Assembly: GCA_030594505.1 (NCBI GenBank) | Contig: JAUVFC010000051.1 | Location: 1-9,431 of the forward strand | Length of the DNA: 9,431 bases | Source of the DNA: Desulfobacterales bacterium | GTDB lineage: Bacteria > Desulfobacterota > Desulfobacteria > Desulfobacterales > C00003106 | Direction of reading: 5' to 3' | In this document: positions 1 to 6,826 of the stretch, piece after piece | Layout of the letters: each line of letters opens with the position of its first letter | Position numbering within the stretch: the stretch's first letter is position 1 | The notes under the pieces: generated by a model | What the model saw: only the letters and a program-made list of their open reading frames with translations | Databases searched by the model: none | What the model was told of the DNA's origin: nothing | Position numbers and translations under genes: made by a program

Positions 1-1
1 G

Positions 2-748
2 GTAGTGGCGGCCCCTGATTATGAAGAAGGGACGGTAGATATTTTGAAAAAACGGAAAAATCTCCGCATCGTCCGGATTTCAAGAATAGACAAGCTCCGG
101 GAATACAGCCAAACGCGTTTTGTCGACTTCAAATCGTTAACGGACGGAGGTTTTATTGTTCAGCAATCTCCACTCAACAGAATACGGTCCCAGGAAGATT
201 TTAAGATAGCCGAGTCCACCTATCAGGGCAAAACTTACAGGGTCGAGAGGAAACCGACGGGAAAAGAATATACGGATATGCTCTTTGGATGGTCCGTGGA
301 ACAAGGGGTTACTTCCAATTCGGTTCTCTATGTCAAAGATGAGACGACAGTGGGGATCGGCACGGGGGAACAGGACCGTATAGGTGTTGCCGAAATCGCC
401 ATTTACAAGGCGTATACAAAATATAAGGACACCCTGTGTTACGACAGATTCCAGATACCGTACAAGACCCTGGAGATGGAGATCGCAAGCGGTAAAAGGC
501 CGGCGGCCGATAAAGAGACCATTGATCAAGAGACCGCACAGGCCAAGGCAGGCTTGATCGGAGCCACCATGGTTTCAGATGCCTTCTTCCCTTTTCGCGA
601 CGGCGTGGATGTGGCCATTAAAGAGGGAATTTCAGCCATTGTACATCCCGGGGGCTCGCTCAGGGATTTTGAATCGATTCAGGCGTGCAACGAGGCATCA
701 CCAAAGGTTACAATGGTATTTACCGATCAGCGAGCGTTTAAACATTAA
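2..748 (+). CDS. purH: AICAR transformylase (PurH-type), C-terminal part, 5' end outside window
   Basis: The enzyme transfers a formyl group from 10-formyl-tetrahydrofolate to AICAR, late in de novo purine synthesis in the cytosol. The frame is open from the left edge, so the GTG at position 5 is not a real start; 248 codons are visible. Family motifs seen are SNSVLYVKD with GIGTGEQDR (near visible residues 105-124), SDAFFPFRDGVD, HPGGSLRD, and an end VFTDQRAFKH that closely matches the usual PurH terminus. The stretch between GIGTGEQDR and SDAFFPF is about 60 residues, roughly 35 longer than I recall in the E. coli enzyme. This suggests the divergent stand-alone AICAR transformylase form rather than the classical bifunctional PurH, but the deciding N-terminus is not in the window. 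The substrate-binding Lys-His motif would also lie upstream. It is followed after 32 bases by pdxA on the same strand. The family call is firm; the exact subtype is inferred. Confidence 0.9.
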   Translation, partial: VVAAPDYEEGTVDILKKRKNLRIVRISRIDKLREYSQTRFVDFKSLTDGGFIVQQSPLNRIRSQEDFKIAESTYQGKTYRVERKPTGKEYTDMLFGWSVEQGVTSNSVLYVKDETTVGIGTGEQDRIGVAEIAIYKAYTKYKDTLCYDRFQIPYKTLEMEIASGKRPAADKETIDQETAQAKAGLIGATMVSDAFFPFRDGVDVAIKEGISAIVHPGGSLRDFESIQACNEASPKVTMVFTDQRAFKH

Positions 749-780
749 GGGTGGGAGGCAGCCCATAAAAGGAACAGTAT

Positions 781-1800
781 ATGCCTGACAATAATGGGAA
801 TCCTCGTCCTGTTGTTGCTATTACCATGGGAGACCCCGTGGGGATCGGGCCGGAGATTATCGTAAAGGCCCTTTCAGAGCATTTTTTATATAAAATCTGC
901 CGTCCTCTTGTGCTGGGAGACGTGCGGGTATTGGCCCACACGTCCGAACGGCTCAACGCCGGGGTGCGATGTCATGATATTGAAAAAGAAGGGGCCGGGG
1001 TATATAACTACGGCACTATAGACGTCTTAAACCTTTCCGATCTCAATCCTGAAACGTTCCGCTATGGGAAGCCATCCCCTGCAACCGGCGCCGCAATGGT
1101 AAAGTATATCACCGAAGCCATAGATATGGCCATGGAAAAGTCTGTAGGAGCGATTGCTACAGCCCCGATAAATAAACTCGCGATGCACACCGCCGGTTTT
1201 GACTTTGACGGTCACACAGAGATTCTTGCACAGAGGACGGGAACAAGCGATTATGTTATGATGCTCGCAGGAAAAAGGCTTCGCGTATCCCTGGTCACAA
1301 TACACTGTGCCCTGTCAGAGGTCGCTCGCCGACTCAGCGCTCAAAAAATTTTTACCACGATTAGAATTACGGAACAGGCGCTCCGGGAAAGATTCAGGAT
1401 CAAGGCCCCCCGGATCGCTGTAGCCGGCCTGAATCCCCACGCCGGTGAAGGGGGACTGTTCGGAGACGAAGAATCGCGGGTTATTTCCCCTGCGGTTCAA
1501 GCTGCTCGGGAGGCCGGGATCAATGTTACAGAGCCGCTTCCCCCGGATACCCTTTTCCACCATGCCCAAAAAGGAGAGTACGACGCAGTGGTTTGCATGT
1601 ATCACGATCAAGGGTTGATTCCATTCAAGATGATCCATTTTTCCGATGGCGTGAACCTCACCCTCGGACTTCCGATTGTACGGACTTCCGTGGACCACGG
1701 GACAGCGTATAACATTGCCGGAAAAGGGAAAGCCGACCCCCGCAGCCTTATCGCAGCGGTAAAGATGGCCGCGGAGCATGGGATGTTGCAAAATGGGTAA
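781..1800 (+). CDS. pdxA: 4-hydroxythreonine-4-phosphate dehydrogenase PdxA
   Basis: PdxA oxidises 4-phosphohydroxy-L-threonine with NAD(P)+. The product decarboxylates and is condensed with deoxyxylulose 5-phosphate by PdxJ in the DXP-dependent pyridoxal phosphate pathway (cytosolic, divalent-metal-dependent homodimer). The 339 residues match the usual family length (about 330). Visible motifs are VAITMGDPVGIGPEI (12-26), TAPINK (127-132), GHTEILA (144-150), NPHAGEGG (218-225), MYHDQG (273-278) and TSVDHGTAYNIAGKG (302-316). The three metal-binding histidines are H175, H220 and H275, each offset by nine from E. coli H166, H211 and H266. The ATG at 781 has an AGGA ribosome binding site at 770-773 with 7 bases of spacing. 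Its stop overlaps the start of recJ, implying co-transcription. A PdxA2-type sugar-acid phosphate dehydrogenase is a less likely alternative, because no DUF1537-type kinase gene is adjacent. Confidence 0.95.
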   Translation: MPDNNGNPRPVVAITMGDPVGIGPEIIVKALSEHFLYKICRPLVLGDVRVLAHTSERLNAGVRCHDIEKEGAGVYNYGTIDVLNLSDLNPETFRYGKPSPATGAAMVKYITEAIDMAMEKSVGAIATAPINKLAMHTAGFDFDGHTEILAQRTGTSDYVMMLAGKRLRVSLVTIHCALSEVARRLSAQKIFTTIRITEQALRERFRIKAPRIAVAGLNPHAGEGGLFGDEESRVISPAVQAAREAGINVTEPLPPDTLFHHAQKGEYDAVVCMYHDQGLIPFKMIHFSDGVNLTLGLPIVRTSVDHGTAYNIAGKGKADPRSLIAAVKMAAEHGMLQNG

Positions 1801-3520
1801 ATCCGCAAAAAAAATGTGGCGCACCCGGAGGCATGATCAGGACCAGGTGGATATGTTGTCCCGTTCCTGCGGCTGTCATCCGATTGTGGCGGGTGTCCTG
1901 ATCAATCGAGGGATCACATCTCCAAAAGAAGCCACGGCATTCCTTAACCCTTCGCTTGCCGATATCCGTTCTCCGTTTTTGATGAAGGATATGACAAAGG
2001 CTGTTGAACGGATTGTCGCGGCTGTTGAAAAACAGGAAAAAGTCCTAATCTTCGGGGACTATGATGTAGACGGGGTCACCGGAACCACCCTGTTGCTGGA
2101 ATTTCTTTTAACCCTGGGAGCAGATGCATCCTTTTATCTCCCCGACCGTTTCCGGGAAGGGTATGGATTGAACAGGGAGTATATACTGCAACGGGCTGTT
2201 CCGGACAATGTCCGGTTAATTATTACTGTTGATTGCGGGATCAGCAGTGTTGAAGCGATTCGAACTGCAAATGATCACAACATAGACGTGATTGTCACTG
2301 ATCACCATGAAATACCGGAAGAGCTTCCGGATGCCTTTGCCATTCTCAACCCCAAACAATCCGACTGCTCCTTCCCGTTCCGGATGTTTGCCGGCGTTGG
2401 GGTGGTCTTCTATTTTGTTCTTGCACTGCGTAAGCACCTGCGCGACAAAGGGTTCTGGGCAAACAGGACCGAACCTAATCTCAAAAACGTATGTGACCTG
2501 GTGGCACTCGGTACTGTGGCGGATATCGTGCCGATCCTAAAAGAAAATCGCATCCTGGTAAAGGCAGGCATTGAGGTCCTTGATTCCGGCATACGGCCCG
2601 GGATGAACGCACTGAAAGAAGTAAGCGGTCTTGCCGGCAGTGATCTTAACACCTGGGATATTGCTTTCAAATTAGCCCCCAGGATAAATGCCGCAGGGCG
2701 TCTGGTTAAAGCTACGGCGGGCATTGAACTCCTTACCGCGTCCGACAGAGATACGGCCTTGCCGGTTGCTCATTTCCTTAACGAGACCAACAGCCGGCGG
2801 CAGCGGATAGAAAAGGAAATCTTAAATGAGGCAATTCGACTCCTTGAGTCCAATCCGCCTCATTTGAGACAAAAATCGATCGTTCTTTGCGGCGAGGGTT
2901 GGAACGAAGGGGTTATCGGTATTGTAGCCTCCAAGCTGGTAGGACGATATCACAGACCGGTGGTTTTGATCTCTGTTAAAAACGGGACGGGAAAGGGATC
3001 TGCCCGAAGTATCTCGGGATTTAATCTATATGAAGGTTTGAAAGAGTGTGCCGAATACCTGGATAAATACGGAGGGCATGAGGCTGCTGCGGGACTTTCG
3101 CTTCCGCCGGGAAATATCCCGGATTTTGCGAAAAGGTTCGAACATGTGGTCTGTACAAACACCGAGGAACAAGACTTTATCCCCAGGATAACGATTGATC
3201 GAAGAGTCCGGTTTGATGAGATAGATAGTGATCTGACGAATCAAATAGAGCGACTGGCGCCCTTTGGTATGGGGAACCCGGAGCCGCTCTTTGCGGCCGA
3301 GGATGTCCGGATTGCCGCATCCGACATTGTGGGGAAATGCCATGTACGGATGAGTCTAAGACAGGACAGCCATTTTCAGGGGAGCATTCAGGCCATCATG
3401 TTTAACGGGGCCTCCATGTGGCCTTTGCCCGAAAAATTTCAAAGAATCGCCTTTAATCTGCGTTGGAACTGCTGGCAAAACAAAAAAACGGTGCAGATGA
3501 TTATCAAGGAAGCGGAATAA
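1778..3520 (+). CDS. recJ: Single-stranded-DNA-specific 5'-3' exonuclease RecJ
   Basis: RecJ degrades single-stranded DNA 5' to 3' in RecFOR recombination, mismatch repair and base-excision repair. All DHH-family motifs are present: FGDYDVDGVTGT (92-103, acidic D94/D96/D98), TVDCGISS (150-157), TDHHE (174-178), TVADIVP (246-252) and PRINAAGR (301-308). The DHHA1 part has GEGWNEGVIGIVASK (372-386) and KYGGHEAAAG (430-439), followed by the OB-fold region with APFGMGNPEPLF (494-505). The length of 580 matches the family. The start is uncertain. The ATG at 1778 lies 20 bases inside pdxA and has only a poorly spaced GGAG. The in-frame ATG at 1793 (spaced 9 bases from GGGA) or the one at 1814 fit the usual RecJ N-terminus better. 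All options overlap or abut the pdxA stop, suggesting translational coupling. The pairing with pdxA looks positional rather than functional. Confidence 0.96.
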   Translation: MGCCKMGKSAKKMWRTRRHDQDQVDMLSRSCGCHPIVAGVLINRGITSPKEATAFLNPSLADIRSPFLMKDMTKAVERIVAAVEKQEKVLIFGDYDVDGVTGTTLLLEFLLTLGADASFYLPDRFREGYGLNREYILQRAVPDNVRLIITVDCGISSVEAIRTANDHNIDVIVTDHHEIPEELPDAFAILNPKQSDCSFPFRMFAGVGVVFYFVLALRKHLRDKGFWANRTEPNLKNVCDLVALGTVADIVPILKENRILVKAGIEVLDSGIRPGMNALKEVSGLAGSDLNTWDIAFKLAPRINAAGRLVKATAGIELLTASDRDTALPVAHFLNETNSRRQRIEKEILNEAIRLLESNPPHLRQKSIVLCGEGWNEGVIGIVASKLVGRYHRPVVLISVKNGTGKGSARSISGFNLYEGLKECAEYLDKYGGHEAAAGLSLPPGNIPDFAKRFEHVVCTNTEEQDFIPRITIDRRVRFDEIDSDLTNQIERLAPFGMGNPEPLFAAEDVRIAASDIVGKCHVRMSLRQDSHFQGSIQAIMFNGASMWPLPEKFQRIAFNLRWNCWQNKKTVQMIIKEAE

Positions 3521-3579
3521 AGCGACCAGGATAAGCTCATCAAAGACTTTTTACGAAATCATCGATATTGATATTTTCC

Positions 3580-3608
3580 TTGCTTTTGTGAAAACATGTA
3601 ATTATAAA
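3580..3608 (+). promoter_or_regulatory. Possible sigma-70-type promoter for the 139-aa gene
   Basis: TTGCTT (3580-3585), a 17-base spacer and TATAAA (3603-3608) lie in the AT-rich gap after recJ. The -10 box is near consensus, the -35 box is weak (3 of 6), and the spacing is ideal. Transcription would start near 3615, leaving a leader of about 25 bases before the ATG at 3641. I see no clear rho-independent terminator after recJ, so readthrough from the upstream operon is also possible. Confidence 0.45.
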
Positions 3609-3640
3609 AATAGGATCATTACTAGTAGAGGTAAACACTT

Positions 3641-4060
3641 ATGGCAAAAATTTTTCGTCCAAGTAGCCGCGAGGAGAGCATTATCTCCAAGATAGAAAGT
3701 TCTAAAGAGCGCCAGTTGCAACAAACCATACACCAGATAAAAAATTGCAGCGAAACTTTAAGCAAGAGCCTTGCCATGAAGCTTATCGAAAAGGGTTTGA
3801 TTGAAACCACCAGCAAGGAAGACGTTGAAGAACAGATCGCACATTGCCTTGAATCTCTAGCCCGGGCGGAAGAATTCGACATTGATTATCAGATCGCTCC
3901 TCTCAGACAGATAGTGGTTCGCCCCAATAGGGCAAGTCTATACATTACAGCCTTTGTTGTGGAAAAATTGATTAACCACAAGAGTATAGTGGATATCTAC
4001 GGGTCGGATGAGGAAATATACAACTCTATCCATCGAGAAGTCATGAAGTGTTCGGCATAG
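3641..4060 (+). CDS. Unrecognised 139-aa cytoplasmic protein
   Basis: I do not recognise this family. The reading frame looks real. It starts with ATG preceded by AGAGGT (3627-3632) at 8 bases spacing, has a plausible promoter just upstream, and has a balanced protein-like composition. No signal peptide, membrane segment or metal-binding cluster is visible. The N-terminal half (about 10-75) is rich in Lys, Glu, Gln and Ser and predicted mainly helical, with coiled-coil-like spacing in SIISKIESSKERQLQQ. The acidic middle (KEDVEEQIAHCLESLARAEE) is followed by a probably strand-forming IVVRPNRASLYITAFVVEKL near 102-121 and a helical C-terminus. Such a helix-then-beta layout could suit a small regulatory or nucleic-acid-associated protein, but that is speculation. 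It stands alone between recJ and the convergent selB, so the context gives no functional hint. Confidence 0.75.
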   Translation: MAKIFRPSSREESIISKIESSKERQLQQTIHQIKNCSETLSKSLAMKLIEKGLIETTSKEDVEEQIAHCLESLARAEEFDIDYQIAPLRQIVVRPNRASLYITAFVVEKLINHKSIVDIYGSDEEIYNSIHREVMKCSA

Positions 4061-4150
4061 GAGATCTTAAAATAAGGGGAAACGTCTGACCAACTTTTTA
4101 CGGAAGGATGTCATGGCAAAGAGGGTAATAAATCTAAACCAGCTGAATAT

Positions 4151-4264
4151 ATATCTTTCGTATCCCTTACACAACCACATGGAAAAGGATTTGTTAAGGC
4201 CGGTCTTTGTCAGCTGACAGTAGACGTGAAGAGGATTGGAACAGTGTTGGATACGAAGAGATAT
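4151..4264. repeat. Imperfect inverted repeat with palindromic core in the gap before selB
   Basis: The arms are ATATCTTTCGTATCC (4151-4165) and GGATACGAAGAGATAT (4249-4264), complementary except for one extra base. Near the middle lies the perfect 12-base palindrome TGTCAGCTGACA (4208-4219), with an additional GTCT/AGAC pairing just outside it. The structure could be a degraded fold-back element, a structured RNA, or an operator-like site. The region 4061-4395 contains no convincing gene, so this is its main visible content. Confidence 0.45.
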
Positions 4265-4312
4265 CTTTTCCATCTTCAACCTCAGGGAAAACCTTAAAGG
4301 CGTCTCAGAAAA

Positions 4313-4333
4313 TTCCTGATAGCACATCAGGAA
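4313..4333 (-). terminator. Candidate weak rho-independent terminator for selB
   Basis: TTCCTGAT and ATCAGGAA form a perfect 8-bp stem with a 5-base loop. On the minus strand the stem is followed by TTTTCTG, a short U-run, which fits a weak terminator for transcripts leaving selB. It lies about 210 bases past the selB stop, on the far side of the fold-back element. The stem is modest in GC and the U-run is only four long, so this is tentative. Confidence 0.3.
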
Positions 4334-4390
4334 ACATTGGTGATTTCTTTCTCACAAATCAAATTGGAAGTCAAGAAAAAATTGTTCCTC

Positions 4391-4542
4391 ACCTCGAGAC
4401 CTTTGCAAAACTTAACATTTTTTCGTCAGGCAAGGAAGGTGAAAATTTTAACCGGAGGAATACATTATGTATTTTGAGGATTAAAATTTGAAGCCTGACG
4501 CCGCATCACGGTAAAATGACAGTTTTGCAAAGGTCTCACCTC
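4391..4542. mobile_element. MITE-like fold-back element (142 bp) with 5-bp target duplications
   Basis: A perfect 16-bp terminal inverted repeat, GAGACCTTTGCAAAAC (4396-4411) and GTTTTGCAAAGGTCTC (4522-4537), bounds a 142-bp unit. The unit is flanked directly by ACCTC on both sides (4391-4395 and 4538-4542), the pattern left by transposition. Inside are nested inverted pairs: CGTCAGGC/GCCTGACG (4424-4431, 4493-4500), AAATTTTAA/TTAAAATTT (4443-4451, 4481-4489) and AATACAT/ATGTATT (4459-4465, 4467-4473). Nearly all are centred on position 4466, so a single strand could fold into one long hairpin. No transposase gene fits inside, so it would be non-autonomous and mobilised in trans. The right-hand ACCTC overlaps the selB stop codon (complement of 4541-4543), which remains intact. 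The terminal sequence looks like an insertion-sequence end, but I cannot name the family from sequence alone. Confidence 0.8.
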
Positions 4543-6454
4543 AGCGCTCTCTGAGCCTCCGGCTGTCCCCTATACGAATAGTCAGCCTGATCGAGTCAAA
4601 ATATTCTATAAGCGGAATAGTATACTTCCGCGACGTCCCTGTCATCTCCTTAAATCGCGGTGTGGTAATCTCATTATGCGTTCTAAGATAGTCGACAAAC
4701 TCATTTTTCAATCTTTCAATCGCGGTCTTATGAAAGTAGAGATCCTCCTTGACCTTGATAAGCACCCCTTCTTCCACCATATGAAAGAGGACATCCGTAG
4801 CGATTTTGGAAGGGCCTGAAATAGATTTGACCAGCTCCTTAAAGTAAGGAGGCTGCAGGCCGCTCCCGAGATATGCTTCTTCCAACTCCTTCCGGATCTT
4901 GGATTGATCCCCTTCAAGGGCAACCCGATGAGAAGAGAGTCTTATGGCATCCTTTTCCTGCGTGAGCATATCTTTCTTGATCATATCCCGGACCAATAGA
5001 TTAAAAAGCTTTGAACTTACTCCCGCAGGAAGCTTTGACTTAAGCTCTTCCTTGGGCATTCCACCCTTAAGCGGATGTTTCTTATGATATACCTTCAGGA
5101 TATTTTGGATGATCCCTTTCAGGTCTTCAAGGGCGGCGCCGTTTATATAGACCCGATTTTCACGATCCACCAAAACTATTCTTTTTGCGGATGACAGACT
5201 CTGAAGCTTTTGAGTCAGTTGCTTTTCCGTCTGATTGGTCATGACGACCAGATCGCTAAATGTGAGGCCTTTGAATCCCGATTTGGTCATCTGATAATTA
5301 ATGATCGATTCCACATCGCCGTCAATAAGGGGTTGCATATCACTTGCCGTTATTTTGCTGCGTTTGTGTTTTGGGGGGACAGGGTTTATTACGGCGCCTC
5401 CGCCCACAGTATGCATTGACGAATAGCTTCGAATTACAAAGCGATCATCCTTCATAACCGCCACAGGGGAATTGAGACGCAATTGGGCTATTGCATCTTC
5501 TCCGGGAAGTATCTCATCCCGGTCAAGAAGGACAGCATATCCCGAAACTTCGCTGGTGCCGGTATGAAATCGTATCATTGTCCGGTTTTTCAGCGGTTTT
5601 TCAGCGCTCTTCAAATATCGCAGCCACACATCCACCATATAGCTCGGTTTTAACGTGTCGGGCGGCGCTATAACATCTCCTCTGTTGATCGCGCTTTTGG
5701 CAAGCCCCTGAAAATTGATGGCGGTCCGAAGTCCCGCCGTAGAGGCTTCAACAGGCTGGCTGTGGACCTGGACTCCGCGTACTTTTGCCCCGATCCCGGC
5801 CGGATAGATTATCACGTTGTCGCCTACACGCACCTTTCCTGAGATCAGAGTCCCTGTAACCACAGTACCGAAACCTTTTATAGTAAATATCCTGTCCACA
5901 GGAAGTCGAAAGAGTCCGTCAGGAGAGCGCACTTTTACCTGGTCGCACAACTTTTCCAGCGCTGCGACCAAATCCGGGATGCCCCGGCCCGTGACAGAAG
6001 AGACCGGTAAAATCGGAGCATCCTCCAGAAAGGTTCCTTTAAGGAATTGTTGAATATCGTCTATTACGAGTTCAAGCCATTCCTCGTCGACCAGATCGAC
6101 CTTTGTCACTATCACGAGCCCATGGGATATATTCAGAAACTCGCAGATTTCAAGATGCTCCCTGGTCTGCGGCATTACCCCGTCGTCAGCCGCGATAACC
6201 AGCGCTACGATATCTATCCCGCTCGCGCCGGCCACCATGGTTTTTACAAACCTTTCATGTCCCGGAACATCTACAAAGCCGATATGCTGCCCCCCGGGCA
6301 GATCCAAAGAGGCAAATCCGAGCACAATAGTCATGCCGCGGAGCTTTTCTTCCTTTAATCGATCGGTGTCGGTCCCTGTGATAGCCTTTACCAAAGCTGT
6401 TTTGCCGTGGTCGATATGCCCGGCAGTTCCCAGGATGATCTGCTTGGACATCAT
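4541..6454 (-). CDS. selB: Selenocysteine-specific translation elongation factor SelB
   Basis: SelB is a GTPase that brings selenocysteyl-tRNA(Sec) to the ribosome at UGA codons marked by a SECIS hairpin. GTPase motifs are G1 GHIDHGKT (12-19), switch I EEKLRGMTI (35-43), G3 DVPGHE (62-67), G4 TKVD (117-120) and G5 VSSVTG (151-156). Domain II carries IKGFGTVVTGT, and a third beta-barrel follows. The C-terminal half (from about residue 400) has the winged-helix repeats that bind SECIS RNA, ending in the typical TGTSRKYTIPLIEYFD. The length of 637 is normal. The start is ATGATG (6454 or 6451). AAGGA on the minus strand is 4 bases from the first ATG and 7 from the second, so 6451 may be the true start. 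The first ATG overlaps the stop of the 56-aa gene, indicating translational coupling. No selA, selD or tRNA(Sec) gene is in the window. Its presence implies that the host makes selenoproteins. Confidence 0.96.
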   Translation of the reverse strand: MMSKQIILGTAGHIDHGKTALVKAITGTDTDRLKEEKLRGMTIVLGFASLDLPGGQHIGFVDVPGHERFVKTMVAGASGIDIVALVIAADDGVMPQTREHLEICEFLNISHGLVIVTKVDLVDEEWLELVIDDIQQFLKGTFLEDAPILPVSSVTGRGIPDLVAALEKLCDQVKVRSPDGLFRLPVDRIFTIKGFGTVVTGTLISGKVRVGDNVIIYPAGIGAKVRGVQVHSQPVEASTAGLRTAINFQGLAKSAINRGDVIAPPDTLKPSYMVDVWLRYLKSAEKPLKNRTMIRFHTGTSEVSGYAVLLDRDEILPGEDAIAQLRLNSPVAVMKDDRFVIRSYSSMHTVGGGAVINPVPPKHKRSKITASDMQPLIDGDVESIINYQMTKSGFKGLTFSDLVVMTNQTEKQLTQKLQSLSSAKRIVLVDRENRVYINGAALEDLKGIIQNILKVYHKKHPLKGGMPKEELKSKLPAGVSSKLFNLLVRDMIKKDMLTQEKDAIRLSSHRVALEGDQSKIRKELEEAYLGSGLQPPYFKELVKSISGPSKIATDVLFHMVEEGVLIKVKEDLYFHKTAIERLKNEFVDYLRTHNEITTPRFKEMTGTSRKYTIPLIEYFDSIRLTIRIGDSRRLRER

Positions 6455-6621
6455 TTCTTCCTTTTACGAAACGCCTCCATGACATAGGCCATTCCAACCA
6501 GGAATACGGCCAGCCCCAGTATTTCGACAATACCGGATTCAGGATGAAAGAAACGTGTCATAAAGACAGCCGCGATAGTTCCAACAATGGCCCGAATGGT
6601 AAAGACCGTAAGAGCATTCAT
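6451..6621 (-). CDS. Small 56-aa two-helix membrane protein upstream of selB
   Basis: This short frame begins with ATG at 6621-6619 on the minus strand, after a near-ideal GAGGAG ribosome binding site (6627-6632) spaced 5 bases away. It ends in a TGA (6453-6451) that overlaps the first selB start codon as ATGA. The protein has a short N-terminus, a first hydrophobic stretch at about 8-25 (IRAIVGTIAAVFMTRFF), a polar turn HPESG, a second hydrophobic stretch at about 31-48 (IVEILGLAVFLVGMAYVM), and a basic tail FRKRKK. The positive-inside rule predicts a cytoplasmic C-terminus. A promoter and leader lie directly upstream, so it heads the selB transcription unit. I do not recognise a named family. 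A role in selenium metabolism is suggested only by position; an unrelated small membrane protein is equally possible. Confidence 0.75.
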   Translation of the reverse strand: MNALTVFTIRAIVGTIAAVFMTRFFHPESGIVEILGLAVFLVGMAYVMEAFRKRKK

Positions 6622-6626
6622 AAAAA

Positions 6627-6632
6627 CTCCTC
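6627..6632 (-). promoter_or_regulatory. Strong ribosome binding site of the 56-aa gene
   Basis: GAGGAG on the minus strand sits 5 bases before the ATG at 6621. This strength and spacing are the main reason to accept the short frame as translated. Confidence 0.75.
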
Positions 6633-6684
6633 AAAAACAAGTTGAGTATCTGTGTCCTAATTTAAGATATTTATTGAAGATTTA

Positions 6685-6713
6685 TATATAACTTAGAACA
6701 TCATATGCGTCAA
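6685..6713 (-). promoter_or_regulatory. Sigma-70-type promoter for the 56-aa gene and selB
   Basis: Read on the minus strand, TTGACG (6713-6708) is followed by a 17-base spacer and TATATA (6690-6685). The -35 box matches consensus at 5 of 6 positions, the -10 box is good, and the spacing is optimal. Transcription would begin near 6678, giving a leader of about 55 bases to the ATG at 6621. No other promoter of this quality was seen in the divergent spacer. Confidence 0.7.
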
Positions 6714-6826
6714 TAAAGATTTTAGGGGTGGAAAAGCCTTCTGTAAATTGTTATGATGAATAAATAACTTTGTAACACTTTAGCTTTTTGAAAAAACTCA
6801 ACCTTGCGAACCTGTTTTGAACCGCA

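Noticed and set aside
137..529. Minus-strand open frame opposite the purH end
   Set aside because: It is a shadow of the strongly supported PurH frame and has no protein family features.
2410..2724. Minus-strand open frame inside recJ
   Set aside because: It lies opposite conserved RecJ motifs and has no start signals.
3545..4102. Repeated 10-mer ACTTTTTACG in the gaps on either side of the 139-aa gene
   Set aside because: The match is short, T-rich and does not extend, so it is probably coincidence.
4113..4217. 34-codon frame (MAKRVINLNQ...) preceded by GGAAGGA
   Set aside because: The start signals are fair, but it is very short, has no recognisable features, and ends inside the TGTCAGCTGACA palindrome. 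Without conservation data it cannot be supported.
4207..4491. 94-codon open frame on the + strand starting with TTG
   Set aside because: There is no ribosome binding site, the composition is low-complexity and serine-rich, and it runs through the terminal repeat and most of the fold-back element. It is most likely chance.
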